From NCBI GenBank assembly GCA_944321295.1, contig CALUKU010000003.1, positions 62,001 to 126,000 on the forward strand: 64,000 bases of DNA, read 5' to 3'. Position numbers and translations under genes: made by a program. The notes beneath the pieces are model-generated. The model was not told the DNA's origin, ran no database searches, and saw nothing but the letters and a program-made list of their open reading frames with translations. Each line of letters opens with the position of its first letter. Positions within the stretch are counted from its first letter, which is position 1. Of this stretch, positions 53,894 to 62,661 are shown in pieces. This DNA comes from an uncultured Prevotella sp. (GTDB lineage Bacteria > Bacteroidota > Bacteroidia > Bacteroidales > Bacteroidaceae).

Positions 53894-53899
53894 GTTGGG

Positions 53900-55579
53900 T
53901 TATTGTTGCTTGGTGTATTTGTCGATGAACGATTGCGCCTGGGCGTTGCCGAGTTGCTTGGCTTTCTCGAGGTTGGCCAGTCCGGTGGTCATGTCGTCTT
54001 TGCCTATCTGCGCCAGACCGAGTATCAAGTATCCGTCGGAGTATTCCGGCGCCAGTTCGATACACTTGTTGGCGGTCATTATTGCGTCGTCGGTCAGGTT
54101 GACGCGGAGCTGCAGCGAGGCCATCTCGGCATAGTAGGTGGGCTCCTCGGGGGCCAGCACTATCGCCGTGGCGATGTCGCGCAGGGCCTGCTGGTATAGC
54201 TTCGCTTTAATCTCGGTTTGGCCGCGCACGTAGTAGAATTGCGCCCCGAGCTGGCGGCCGGCAAGGATTTCGTAACGGGCGTAGTCGAACACGGCCTGCC
54301 TGAAGCTGTCGACGGCGTTGTAAGCCTCGGCCCGGGCGAGGACGTAGGGTGCCGCCTCGCGCATGCGCAGCGTGTCGGTGTTGTTGATGGCGCTGTCGAG
54401 CAGGGCTATTATCTCCTGCTGCGGCGCCTTCATCATGATTTTGCACTGTGCGGCCTCGTAGAACAGTTCGGGGTTGTGCAGTGATGTCTTGACGAGCTGC
54501 GTGAAAGCGTCGTAAGCCTGTTGGTAGTTCCCTTTGGCGAATGTTATCTGCGCCTGCTGGTGCTGGTAGGTGGGTTGCGGGTTTATGGCGTATGCCTTGT
54601 CGGTTTCCTCGGCTGCCTTGTCGAGCGTCCACTGCTTGTATGACAGGGCGGGATTGAACATCAGGTTGTCGTATATCAGTTTGCCGTAGCCGGCGTGCGC
54701 CTCGTCCTTCTGCTCGGCTTGCTTTATCGCCGCTTCCATGGTCTTTGACGCTCCCTCATAGTCGTTGCCGCCGGCCTGCAGGCGTGCCATGGCCGAATAT
54801 CCGTCGACTACGGTAGGATGCTGCTCGAGAAAGTCGCTTATTATCGCCGGACGCTTTACCGAGTCGCCTTCCTGCTCTGCCATTATCAACATGAAGCGGG
54901 CCTGTTGCAGGTCTTGCGGCAGTGCCGGCGCAATGCCTATTTGCCGCAGGGCTGGGTCGTTGAGTGCAAAGCCTGTGGTTGTGAGGCTGTTGGCGAAGCG
55001 GGCGTCGGTTGCGTGGATGTCGGTCGATGCCGTTGAGGGCTTAAGTATTCCGATCATCTCTCCTGCGGCGTTGACGAACGGGCACGACGTAGAGCCGTCG
55101 GGCGCCTGCATGGCGAAGATGTAATAAGAATACTTCTCCATGAAGGTTTCAACGCTTTTCACCGTGGCGGCCACCGGTTGCTGGCCGCCCTTTCCGCCAT
55201 ACGTCACCAGCCAGACGGCTTCGCCGCCCTTGGCCGGAGTCGAGGCTAAGGCCAGCGGTTTGGCCTTTATACCGTTTACCTTGAACTTAGCTATGTTGTA
55301 TAGCTCGTTCGCACCGAGCATGCGCGTCACTTCGGCCTGACGTCCCTTGGCGTCGGTCACCACGGCGCGCGCCGCACCGAGAAACGGCTTCAGCGAGCTG
55401 ACAGCTGTGCCGTCGGCCGACGTGAAGACGCCGTTGCTTTCGGCAAGAACGGTGCCGTCAGCCTTGTACGTAGTGAGTTTGAACACTGAGTTTGCCGCCT
55501 CTTTCACGCCTGAAGGCTGTGCCAGGCACGGCGTGAGGACGGCCATTAACGTTGCGATAAATGTGATTATGTGTTTCAT
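53900..55579 (-). CDS. Exported trypsin-like pseudoprotease with TPR repeats
   Basis: A 559-residue protein with a signal peptide (cleavage near CLAQ). Residues about 25-200 have a trypsin/DegP-like fold: SNGVFTSADGTAVSSLKPF corresponds to the region that normally ends in the catalytic histidine (TNxHV), which is missing, and DGSTSCPFVNAAGEMIGIL corresponds to the nucleophile loop GNSGGP with an altered sequence. Residues about 230-559 are TPR-type helical repeats (e.g. NPQPTYQHQQAQITFAKGNY). It is most likely a non-catalytic binding protein. Tandem with recN, 10 bases. Confidence 0.72.
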   Translation of the reverse strand: MKHIITFIATLMAVLTPCLAQPSGVKEAANSVFKLTTYKADGTVLAESNGVFTSADGTAVSSLKPFLGAARAVVTDAKGRQAEVTRMLGANELYNIAKFKVNGIKAKPLALASTPAKGGEAVWLVTYGGKGGQQPVAATVKSVETFMEKYSYYIFAMQAPDGSTSCPFVNAAGEMIGILKPSTASTDIHATDARFANSLTTTGFALNDPALRQIGIAPALPQDLQQARFMLIMAEQEGDSVKRPAIISDFLEQHPTVVDGYSAMARLQAGGNDYEGASKTMEAAIKQAEQKDEAHAGYGKLIYDNLMFNPALSYKQWTLDKAAEETDKAYAINPQPTYQHQQAQITFAKGNYQQAYDAFTQLVKTSLHNPELFYEAAQCKIMMKAPQQEIIALLDSAINNTDTLRMREAAPYVLARAEAYNAVDSFRQAVFDYARYEILAGRQLGAQFYYVRGQTEIKAKLYQQALRDIATAIVLAPEEPTYYAEMASLQLRVNLTDDAIMTANKCIELAPEYSDGYLILGLAQIGKDDMTTGLANLEKAKQLGNAQAQSFIDKYTKQQ

Positions 55580-55589
55580 CGTTGTCCTT

Positions 55590-57269
55590 TTATTTTGTCT
55601 TGAGCAATTCTTTGGCGTTGCTTATGGCGGCGTCGGTTATTTCAGAGCCGCTTAGCATTTGGGCAATCTCTGTCACGCGCTGGTCGGGCGTCAGTATGCA
55701 CATGCGGCTGGTGGTGCCGTCGGCCCCTTCCTCTTTGTACACCTTATAGTGCGTTGAGCCTTTTGCCGCTATTTGGGGCAGGTGTGTTATGCTGATTACC
55801 TGACGTTCGTTGTCGGCCATTTCCTGCATTATGTCGGCCATCTTCTCGGCTATTTTGCCGCTGACGCCTGTGTCTATTTCGTCGAAAATGATAGTGGGCA
55901 GTTTCACGGCGCCGCTTATCATCGCCTTGAGCGACAGCATTACGCGGGCAATCTCGCCGCCGGAGGCCACTTGGGCTACGGGCTGCATGGGCGTGCTCGT
56001 GTTGGCGCTGAAGAGGAAAGCCACCTTGTCGTGTCCGTTGCAGCCAAGCTCCTTCGGTTCTATCGACACGGCGAAGCGTATTTTGGGGATACCGAGCGGA
56101 ATGAGGCGGTCGGGCATTTCCTTTTCAATCTTCCGGGCGGCGGCCGTGCGCACGGTGGTCAGCTTGTCGGCCAGCAGCCCGCATTTGTCGGCAAGTTGCC
56201 GTTCGCGTTCGAGCAGGGCAGACATTGTTTCGTCGCTGTTGTCAATCGCGTTGAGCTTGTCCTCAAACTCGGCCTGCAGCGAAAGAAGTTCTTCAACGTT
56301 GGCTGCGCTGTGTTTTTTCTCGAGCGTATATATCTTATCAAGTTTTGAATTTACCTCTTCAAGCCGGCGCGGGTCAAACTCTATGTTTGCAGCGTTTGCG
56401 CCTATTTCCTGTAATATGTCCTTCAGCTCGATGAAGCAGCTCTCCATGCGCTCTGCGGCAGATTTAGCTTCGGGATATATTTCGGTAATGCCGTCAAGCG
56501 AGCGGACGGCCTCTTTCAGCCTGTCGGTCACTCCGCCGTTATCGCTTGCGGCGGCGTCGCCTGCGCCGAGGATGTTCTCTACGTTGTAAAGGGCTGTCTT
56601 TATGTCTTCTACGTGGCTGAGCATGTCGCTTTCATGTTCAAGCTCTTCCTGTAGCCCGGGACTTAGGTTGGCTTCCTTCAGCTCGTTTAGTTGGAAGCGT
56701 ATGAAGTCTTCGTTCCTCTTGTTTTCTTCGGCATATTCCTGCATGTGCTTGACTTCCTTCCTTGCTGCGTTGTACGCGGCGAAGTTTTCCTGATATTCGG
56801 ACAACAGCTGTTTGTCGTCGGCAATGATGTCGATGACGTTCAGCTGGAAGTCTTCCTCGCTGAGCATGAGATTTTGGTGCTGGCTGTGGATGTCTACAAG
56901 TTGCTCTCCCAGCGAGCGGATTACCGTAAGCGGCACCGGCGTGTCGTTAATGAAGGCTCGGCTTTTGCCTGCCGGGCTTATCTCGCGACGTAAGATGCAG
57001 TCGTCGGCATCATAATCTATTCCGTTGTCGTTGAAGAAACTTTGCATGCCGTAGCGGCTGATGTCGAAATGTGCTTCGATGACACATTTGCGCGTGTTGA
57101 GCTTTATGCATTTTGTGTCGGCCCGCTGCCCTAGCAGCAGGTTGATGGCTCCAAGGATGATACTCTTGCCCGCTCCGGTTTCGCCGGTGATTACTGAAAA
57201 ACCCTTGTTGACTGGGATGTCAAGGGTGTCAATCAGCGTGAAGTTGTTGATATATAATTGTTTAAGCAT
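55590..57269 (-). CDS. recN: DNA repair protein RecN
   Basis: SMC-like ATPase in double-strand break repair. The 559-residue protein has Walker A GETGAGKSI (29-37), two coiled-coil arms (about 150-370), signature QVASGGEIARVMLSL and Walker B IIFDEIDTGVSG, then DNERQVISITHLPQIAA. Length is normal. It is in a minus-strand run with DUF4835, coaBC, the exonuclease and dnaN, a common Bacteroidetes neighbourhood. Confidence 0.95.
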   Translation of the reverse strand: MLKQLYINNFTLIDTLDIPVNKGFSVITGETGAGKSIILGAINLLLGQRADTKCIKLNTRKCVIEAHFDISRYGMQSFFNDNGIDYDADDCILRREISPAGKSRAFINDTPVPLTVIRSLGEQLVDIHSQHQNLMLSEEDFQLNVIDIIADDKQLLSEYQENFAAYNAARKEVKHMQEYAEENKRNEDFIRFQLNELKEANLSPGLQEELEHESDMLSHVEDIKTALYNVENILGAGDAAASDNGGVTDRLKEAVRSLDGITEIYPEAKSAAERMESCFIELKDILQEIGANAANIEFDPRRLEEVNSKLDKIYTLEKKHSAANVEELLSLQAEFEDKLNAIDNSDETMSALLERERQLADKCGLLADKLTTVRTAAARKIEKEMPDRLIPLGIPKIRFAVSIEPKELGCNGHDKVAFLFSANTSTPMQPVAQVASGGEIARVMLSLKAMISGAVKLPTIIFDEIDTGVSGKIAEKMADIMQEMADNERQVISITHLPQIAAKGSTHYKVYKEEGADGTTSRMCILTPDQRVTEIAQMLSGSEITDAAISNAKELLKTK

Positions 57270-57290
57270 TGTTTGGCTTTACGGGATTGT

Positions 57291-58193
57291 TTATTCTTTA
57301 ATCTTGTCCCAATAGTTGCTTTGCGAAGCGTTGATTGAGAAAAGTGTTTCATACACGGCCTCTTTCTCTTTCTGCGTCCCTTTACCTTTGTATATGTTGC
57401 TTAATTCGTCTTTCTTGTAATCGGTCCATATCTGCGGCAGCGAGCTTAGAGGCTTGTCCTCGTGTACTTTTTTCAGGTGGGTTTCCAGTGCAGTGGATAT
57501 GTTTGTACGTCCGCGGTCGGCGTTGTTTGCCATCTCGTCGAGTCCAGTGCGGTAATAGTCGTATTGCAGTTGACGGAACGGCTGCATGGCTCCGTCCATG
57601 TAGTCGTTGATGATAGCGAAACGGTTGCGGTCGTTCTCAAATGCCTTCCACCCTGTAAAGTTCAAGTTCTGGGCGTTGTTTACGAGGTTAAGGCACCTCT
57701 GCAGCACGTCCTCTCCGCCCATTGGCGAGAAGCTGTCAAGGTCGAGTCCGATGATGAGATAGGCGTAATATGCTATTAAGGCCGTAAGTTGGTTGTCTAC
57801 GGTTTCTTCGTTGAAGTTGAGCTGGTCGAATTGTGCGAATTCAAAGTTGAAGTCGCCGTCCTGGTTGTTGTAAAGTGTTGAGGTGTAAGCGGAGTTGTAG
57901 ACCGGGCGGTTGGCTTGTATCAATGCCGTACAGGTGAACATGTTCGTTGATTGGTCATACTTTGTCACGGTTATGTTGAAGTTGCAGACTATGCGTTCGT
58001 TCTTCTGAAACTGCAGCGAAGTCCATTGCTTGTCGTTGATGAATTGCTCAAGAGTCTGCTGCAGGTTCTCGAACACGCTTGCGTCGGTGCCTTGTATCTG
58101 GTTGTGGTTGATGGTTACCTTGGCCTGCAACTCTTGAGCATTTACTCTGCAGGCAAATGTGGAAAGGCAGATTATTAAAAGTAGCAACCTCAT
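57291..58193 (-). CDS. DUF4835 family exported protein
   Basis: A 300-residue protein with a signal peptide (cleavage near VNAQE). Matches DUF4835, a Bacteroidetes family of unknown function that usually lies between coaBC and recN, as here. Characteristic stretches include NRPVYNSAYTSTLYNN and YYAYLIIGLDLDSFSP. Probably periplasmic or outer-membrane associated; a role in envelope biogenesis or gliding/secretion has been suggested for relatives but cannot be read from the sequence. Confidence 0.85.
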   Translation of the reverse strand: MRLLLLIICLSTFACRVNAQELQAKVTINHNQIQGTDASVFENLQQTLEQFINDKQWTSLQFQKNERIVCNFNITVTKYDQSTNMFTCTALIQANRPVYNSAYTSTLYNNQDGDFNFEFAQFDQLNFNEETVDNQLTALIAYYAYLIIGLDLDSFSPMGGEDVLQRCLNLVNNAQNLNFTGWKAFENDRNRFAIINDYMDGAMQPFRQLQYDYYRTGLDEMANNADRGRTNISTALETHLKKVHEDKPLSSLPQIWTDYKKDELSNIYKGKGTQKEKEAVYETLFSINASQSNYWDKIKE

Positions 58194-58232
58194 ATATCGA
58201 GTTCGGGTTTTTCGTTAAATGAATGTTTGTGG

Positions 58233-59426
58233 TTATAAAAGTTTCGACAATTCGTCGATGATGTCGCAGGCTACGTCGTGCTTACTCTTTTTTCCGTATT
58301 CCTTCACGTCGGTGCCGGTGATGATTTTTATTTGGTTGTCATCGGTCCTGAAAGTTGTCCCTTCGTTGCGTGTGGAGTTGAGCACGATGAAGTCGAGGTT
58401 CTTTTTAACAAGTTTGCTTTTTGCGTTAGCGTCTTCGTTGTCTGTTTCGAGCGCGAAGCCTACGAGTATTTGTCCTTGACGTTTACGCCTTCCAACTTCC
58501 TCGGCTATGTCTTGCGTGGGGCTGAGGCGGATGACAAGGTCGTCTTTTTCACGCTTGATTTTCCTGTCGGCAGCATTTTCAGGCTTGAAGTCGGCTACTG
58601 CCGCGCATAATATAGCGGCGTCGCATTTGTCGAATTCGCTTGTTGCAGCGTTATACATATCTTGGCAACTCTCTACGTTTATGCGTCTTATTTGCTTGCT
58701 GCAACTTAAGCTTACCGGTCCGCTGACAAGCGTAACGTCTGCGCCGCGCCTTGCACATTCTTCGGCAATGGCGAAACCCATCTTTCCGCTTGAATAGTTG
58801 CCGATAAACCTCACGGGGTCAATCTTCTCGTAAGTGGGACCGGCGGTTATCATTATATGCTTGCCTTTTAATTCGTCTTTCTTGTCGTAAAAGTAAAGTT
58901 CAAGCGCTTTGATGATGTTTTCAGGTTCATCCATTCGTCCTTTTCCCTCAAGGCCGCTGGCAAGGAAACCGCTTTGCGGCTCAATGATAATGTTGCCGTA
59001 AGACCGCAGTTTGTCAAGGTTCTTCTGCGTTGACGGATGGGCGTACATGTCCAAGTCCATTGCAGGGGCGACGAATACAGGAGCTTTCATTGAAAGGTAA
59101 GTGGTTATCAGCATGTTGTCAGCTATGCCGTTAGCCATTTTTCCTATTGTGCTTGCCGTGCAAGGGGCAATCAGCATGGCGTCGGCCCATAGTCCTAAGT
59201 CGACGTGCGAGTTCCATGTACCGTCGCGCTGTGAGAAGAATTCGCTGATGACGGGTTTGTGTGTCAGGGCCGACAAGGTTATGGGAGTGATAAACTCTTT
59301 TCCGGCCGGCGTGATTACCGTCTGCACTTCGGCACCTTGCTTTATCAGTCCGCGGATTATCAGGCATGCTTTATATGCGGCTATGCTTCCTGTTATTCCG
59401 AGTACTATTTTCTTACCTTTCAACAT
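58233..59426 (-). CDS. coaBC: Bifunctional phosphopantothenoylcysteine decarboxylase / synthetase
   Basis: Two steps of coenzyme A synthesis: ligation of cysteine to phosphopantothenate (CoaB) and decarboxylation (CoaC). The N-terminal CoaC flavoprotein half has ITGSIAAYKAC, MANGIADNML and APAMDLDMY; the CoaB half from about 190 has ITAGPTYEKIDPVRFIGN and SSGKMG. The 397-residue length is normal. It is 39 bases from DUF4835 and preceded by a 109-base gap with an inverted repeat behind the exonuclease. Confidence 0.95.
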   Translation of the reverse strand: MLKGKKIVLGITGSIAAYKACLIIRGLIKQGAEVQTVITPAGKEFITPITLSALTHKPVISEFFSQRDGTWNSHVDLGLWADAMLIAPCTASTIGKMANGIADNMLITTYLSMKAPVFVAPAMDLDMYAHPSTQKNLDKLRSYGNIIIEPQSGFLASGLEGKGRMDEPENIIKALELYFYDKKDELKGKHIMITAGPTYEKIDPVRFIGNYSSGKMGFAIAEECARRGADVTLVSGPVSLSCSKQIRRINVESCQDMYNAATSEFDKCDAAILCAAVADFKPENAADRKIKREKDDLVIRLSPTQDIAEEVGRRKRQGQILVGFALETDNEDANAKSKLVKKNLDFIVLNSTRNEGTTFRTDDNQIKIITGTDVKEYGKKSKHDVACDIIDELSKLL

Positions 59427-59449
59427 ATAGTATGGTTATGTGGTTTTAC

Positions 59450-59536
59450 GGTTATGCGGTTGTGAGGTTTTGTGGTGTCTGTCGGTTTGTAACAATCAGA
59501 TGGCCGTGCAACCTCACAACCGAAAATATCATAACC
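59450..59536. repeat. Inverted repeat between coaBC and the exonuclease gene
   Basis: CGGTTGTGAGGTT at 59457-59469 pairs with 59510-59522 and an outer GGTTATG at 59450-59456 with 59530-59536 (last base in the stop of the exonuclease). Short GGTTATG/GGTTTTACGGTTATG direct repeats are nested in the left arm. No U-tract follows. Confidence 0.65.
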
Positions 59537-60390
59537 TAATTCTTATTAAATTCTCTAAGGCGTATGCGCGTGAGCACTTGTTTCGTGTTATACGTGAAAT
59601 CGCTGCTCAACATCCAGCTGTAGTAGCCGGGGTCGCGATGGAGCACGTCGGCTACGCCCCAACCTTTATATTTGCCGAAGTTGAAAACCTCGTACATCCG
59701 TGGCTTGCCAGTTGCGTCGGTGATGGTATTGCCGTCCTTGTCTTTCATCTCCTTCCAGACAATGCGGCCTGCGAAGTCGACGTTGTTGTTTAGTTTCGAG
59801 AACTCCGCAAGCTCGTCCATGTTGTTGTTGAGCTGGCGCTCGGGCTCCTCCTGTTTGCCCGGGGCGTACATGTCAAGTTCGCCTTGCAGTACACGGTAAG
59901 TGGCCTCGGTGTCTTCGTCGGCCTTGTGCGCCGTAAAGTCTTCTTCCATCTTGCGTCCGCAATAGAATTTGTATGCGGCGGCGAGGTTGCGCCGTTCCAT
60001 CTTGTGGAAGATTGTCTGCACGTCGATAAGGCGGCATTTCGCAAAGTCGAAGTCAATGCCGGCTCTCAAGAATTCTTCGGCCAGCATCGGCACGTCGAAA
60101 TGGTTAGAGTTAAATCCGGCGAAGTCGCAGCCCTTGAACTTGTTTTCAAGGTCGGCGGCTATCTGCTTGAATGTAGGAGCGTCTTTGACGTCTTCGTCTG
60201 AGATGCCTGTCAGCTGTGCCACTTCGGCAGGTATTGGTTTTTCAGGATTTACGAAGAAGTTGTTGCGTTCCTCTTTCCCGTCGGGATATACTTTGATGTA
60301 TGATATTTGTATTATCCTGTCTTTTACAAGGTCAAGCCCTGTTGTTTCGAGGTCGAACACAATCAGGGGCTTCGTTAAGTTAGGTTTCAT
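59536..60390 (-). CDS. DEDDh 3'-5' exonuclease (DNA polymerase III epsilon-like)
   Basis: A 284-residue exonuclease: Asp13 and Glu15 in VFDLETTGLD, Asp99 in NSNHFDVPM, His155 and Asp160 in AHKADEDTE make the DEDDh set. The C-terminal part (about 215-284) has a small extra domain with VFNFGKYKGWGVADVL typical of a DUF3820-type or related extension. It could act in DNA proofreading or repair; being next to dnaN supports a role in replication. The neighbouring genes dnaN and coaBC are on the same strand. Confidence 0.9.
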   Translation of the reverse strand: MKPNLTKPLIVFDLETTGLDLVKDRIIQISYIKVYPDGKEERNNFFVNPEKPIPAEVAQLTGISDEDVKDAPTFKQIAADLENKFKGCDFAGFNSNHFDVPMLAEEFLRAGIDFDFAKCRLIDVQTIFHKMERRNLAAAYKFYCGRKMEEDFTAHKADEDTEATYRVLQGELDMYAPGKQEEPERQLNNNMDELAEFSKLNNNVDFAGRIVWKEMKDKDGNTITDATGKPRMYEVFNFGKYKGWGVADVLHRDPGYYSWMLSSDFTYNTKQVLTRIRLREFNKN

Positions 60391-60411
60391 ATTTTATATT
60401 TTAGTTGACAA

Positions 60412-60466
60412 GTTACAAGCAGACGAGCGACAAGGATGATGTTTCTTGTAACTCGTCTGCTTGTAA
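60412..60466. repeat. Inverted repeat with the TTACAAGCAGACGAG word
   Basis: A 15-base perfect inverted repeat (60413-60427 with 60452-60466) in the gap between dnaN and the exonuclease. The word ACAAGCAGACGAG is shared with 2282-2294. Confidence 0.65.
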
Positions 60467-60487
60467 TCAGTCTGCTTATGATGGAAA

Positions 60488-61612
60488 TCAGTCGTTCAGC
60501 AACATTGGCATTATCAGCATAAGGATGTCCTCGTTCTCGGGCTGCTGTGTCGGCAGGATGAGGCACGGACGGCTCGGGTCGGCCAGCTGCAGCAGCACTT
60601 CCTCGCAGTCAAGGTTGTTGAGGATTTCCATGAGCGACGTTCCCTTGAAGCCGATGTCCATGGGATTACCGTTATAGTCGCACACGATTTCTTCCTTGGC
60701 GCTTGTGTAGAAGTCGATGTCTTCTGACGATATTACCACCTTGCCCGGCTCTATGTGCAGGCGCACCTGCTGGCTGCTGTCGCTTGCGAACGGCAGCACG
60801 CGGCGTATCACTCCGGCCAGCACCATGCGGTCAACGCTCAGCTGGTTGGGATTGTCGGCCGGTATTACCGAGTTATAGTTGGGGTAGCGTCCCTCGATAA
60901 GGCGGCACGTAAGCGTTCCTCCGGGGAATGATATTGAGGCGTTGCGCTCGTCGAAACGTATCAGCACGTCCTCGTCGCTCTTTTGCAGTATGCCTTTCAG
61001 CAGCGAAGCCGGTTTCTTAGGCATGATGAACGATGTAGGGTTGTCAGCCTTTATGCTGTTGTTCCTCGTGCGCACCAGCTTATGGCCGTCGCTTGCCACG
61101 ATTGAGAGCGATTCGGGCGTAAGGTCGAAGTAAATGCCGTTCATCACGGGGCGTAGCTCCTCGTTGGCCGTTGCGAAGATGGAGCGCGAGATGTCGGCCA
61201 AAAGGGTCTTTGAGTCGATTACTATCGACGATGCGCCTTCGTTCAACGGCTGCAGGTGCGGAAATTCCTCGCCGCTTTGTGCCGTGAAGTTATACATACC
61301 GTTAAGATAGATTACCTTCACGGCGTAAGTAGACATGTCGACGTCGAGCGTAAGGGGTTGTTCCGGCAGTTCCTTGACGGCGTCGAGTATTGTGCGGTTG
61401 TTCACGGCGAAAGTGCCCTCGCTGTCGGCTTCGTCAAGATGCAGCTGCGTCGTCATGACGTTCTCGCTGTCAGACGCGGTTATCGTCAGCGTGTCGCCGT
61501 TGACTTCAAACAGGTAGCAGTTCAATATGGGCATTGAGTTCTTGCTGTTGAACACTTTCGACAGGGCCGACAGCCGGCTCGCCAAGGTTGTGCTTGATAT
61601 GGTCAGTCTCAT
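60488..61612 (-). CDS. dnaN: DNA polymerase III beta subunit (sliding clamp)
   Basis: Ring clamp that holds the polymerase on DNA. The 374-residue protein has three clamp subdomains starting MRLTISSTTLASRLSAL and a C-terminal LPTQQPENED region near the groove where partners bind. Its own TAnnTTTG promoter is 140 bases upstream. It is separate from dnaA, as in many Bacteroidetes, and starts the minus-strand run of six genes. Confidence 0.97.
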   Translation of the reverse strand: MRLTISSTTLASRLSALSKVFNSKNSMPILNCYLFEVNGDTLTITASDSENVMTTQLHLDEADSEGTFAVNNRTILDAVKELPEQPLTLDVDMSTYAVKVIYLNGMYNFTAQSGEEFPHLQPLNEGASSIVIDSKTLLADISRSIFATANEELRPVMNGIYFDLTPESLSIVASDGHKLVRTRNNSIKADNPTSFIMPKKPASLLKGILQKSDEDVLIRFDERNASISFPGGTLTCRLIEGRYPNYNSVIPADNPNQLSVDRMVLAGVIRRVLPFASDSSQQVRLHIEPGKVVISSEDIDFYTSAKEEIVCDYNGNPMDIGFKGTSLMEILNNLDCEEVLLQLADPSRPCLILPTQQPENEDILMLIMPMLLND

Positions 61613-61751
61613 TTCTTATTTTATTATTGCGTTAATTGTTTCGCTTGTTCCATACGGATTGTCTACAAGCGTTGCAGATGGCCGTAACCCATTGGCGGAT
61701 AACCATGTTTGCCTGTATTCAGTCCGTTATTCTGCTTGTTAAAGTAGGATA

Positions 61752-61759
61752 CAAAAATA
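61752..61759 (-). promoter_or_regulatory. Promoter -7 element for the dnaN run
   Basis: TATTTTTG on the minus strand; it gives a leader of about 135 bases to the dnaN ATG. Confidence 0.6.
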
Positions 61760-61822
61760 CGAAAAAGCAAGTTGCGAAACAAAAAAAATGTGCAAAAATT
61801 TCTTTATTCCCCGGTATTTTAC

Positions 61823-61830
61823 TAATTTCG
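61823..61830 (+). promoter_or_regulatory. Possible promoter for the DUF3127 gene
   Basis: TAATTTCG matches TAnnTTTG except one base (TTTC for TTTG). It lies 34 bases upstream of the ATG at 61865. Confidence 0.4.
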
Positions 61831-61864
61831 CAATCAAAAAAACAAACAACATTAACATCAGATT

Positions 61865-62296
61865 ATGGAAATAGAAGGAAAAATCATAGCGGTCATCCCT
61901 CCCCGTGAGGGCGTTTCCGCGAGGACGGGCACTGCGTGGAAAACTCAGGATTATGTTATCGAAACTCACGATCAGTATCCACGCCGCTGCTGCTTCAACG
62001 TGTTCGGCGCAGACAAGATACAGCTGTTCAACATACAGGTGGGCGAGGAGCTTCGCGTAAGCTTCGACATCGATGCGCACGAGTACCAAGGACGTTGGTT
62101 CAACTCCATCCGTGCGTGGAAGGTTGAGCGCATCGACCCCAATGCCGTTGCCCAGGCTCCCGTGCAGCCGGCTCCGTTCGGTCAGCCGGCTCCCATGCCT
62201 CAGTCTCAGCCGGCCGCTCCAGCTGCTTCGGCTCCTGAAGCAGCTCCGTTCCCGCCGCAGCCTGAAAGCGGAAGCGAGGACGACCTGCCGTTCTGA
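61865..62296 (+). CDS. DUF3127 OB-fold protein with SSB-like acidic tip
   Basis: A 143-residue protein. Residues 1-95 are the DUF3127 OB-type domain (SARTGTAWKTQDYVIETHDQ, FNVFGADKIQLF). Residues about 95-135 are a proline, alanine and glutamine-rich linker, and the last residues are SEDDLPF. The family is of unknown function, but this end is the same kind of acidic tip as in single-strand DNA-binding proteins, where it docks replication and repair partners. It is divergent from dnaN, sharing the intergenic region. Confidence 0.85.
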   Translation: MEIEGKIIAVIPPREGVSARTGTAWKTQDYVIETHDQYPRRCCFNVFGADKIQLFNIQVGEELRVSFDIDAHEYQGRWFNSIRAWKVERIDPNAVAQAPVQPAPFGQPAPMPQSQPAAPAASAPEAAPFPPQPESGSEDDLPF

Positions 62297-62312
62297 TAAT
62301 TAAGGAATACGG

Positions 62313-62355
62313 AAGTGTCCCAAAAGTTTTTGCATGACTTTTGGGACACTTTTGT
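62313..62355. terminator. Bidirectional terminator between DUF3127 and the secreted protein gene
   Basis: A 15-base perfect stem (62313-62327 with 62337-62351) with T-rich flanks in both directions; it serves both convergent genes. Confidence 0.88.
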
Positions 62356-62367
62356 ATTTATAGACTT

Positions 62368-62661
62368 TTATAACACAACCTTTTTGCTCATGTTGACGCA
62401 TGTTACGATATATATGCCTTTAGGCAACGCCTCAATACGTTTTGTTCCTATATGTCCGTTATAGCGTGCGTAAAGTTTTCCGTTAATTGAATATATCGAA
62501 ACATTTATCTTACGATTGCTGCTGAAGCACAATGTTCCATTTTCGTTCCAGGCTTTAAATCCTCCTTCTGCCTCTATGTTGTCAACGCCCGACGGAGTGT
62601 CTGCAAGGTTTTTCTCCCAAACGAAGTACGGCCTGCCGCATTGTTTGTCGTCGCTTTCAGC
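62368..62661 (-). pseudogene. Severed C-terminal sorting tail of the secreted protein
   Basis: In the same frame after the UGA at 62662-62664, 97 codons continue to a TAA at 62368-62370, with no other stop. The segment begins AESDDKQCGRPYFVWEKN and ends with NVSIYSINGKLYAR and LPKGIYIVTCVNMSKKVVL, which has the form of a type A type IX secretion sorting domain. As the reading continues in frame and this tail has the expected domain, the upstream reading frame and this tail were one gene, or are joined by stop-codon readthrough. Confidence 0.7.
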
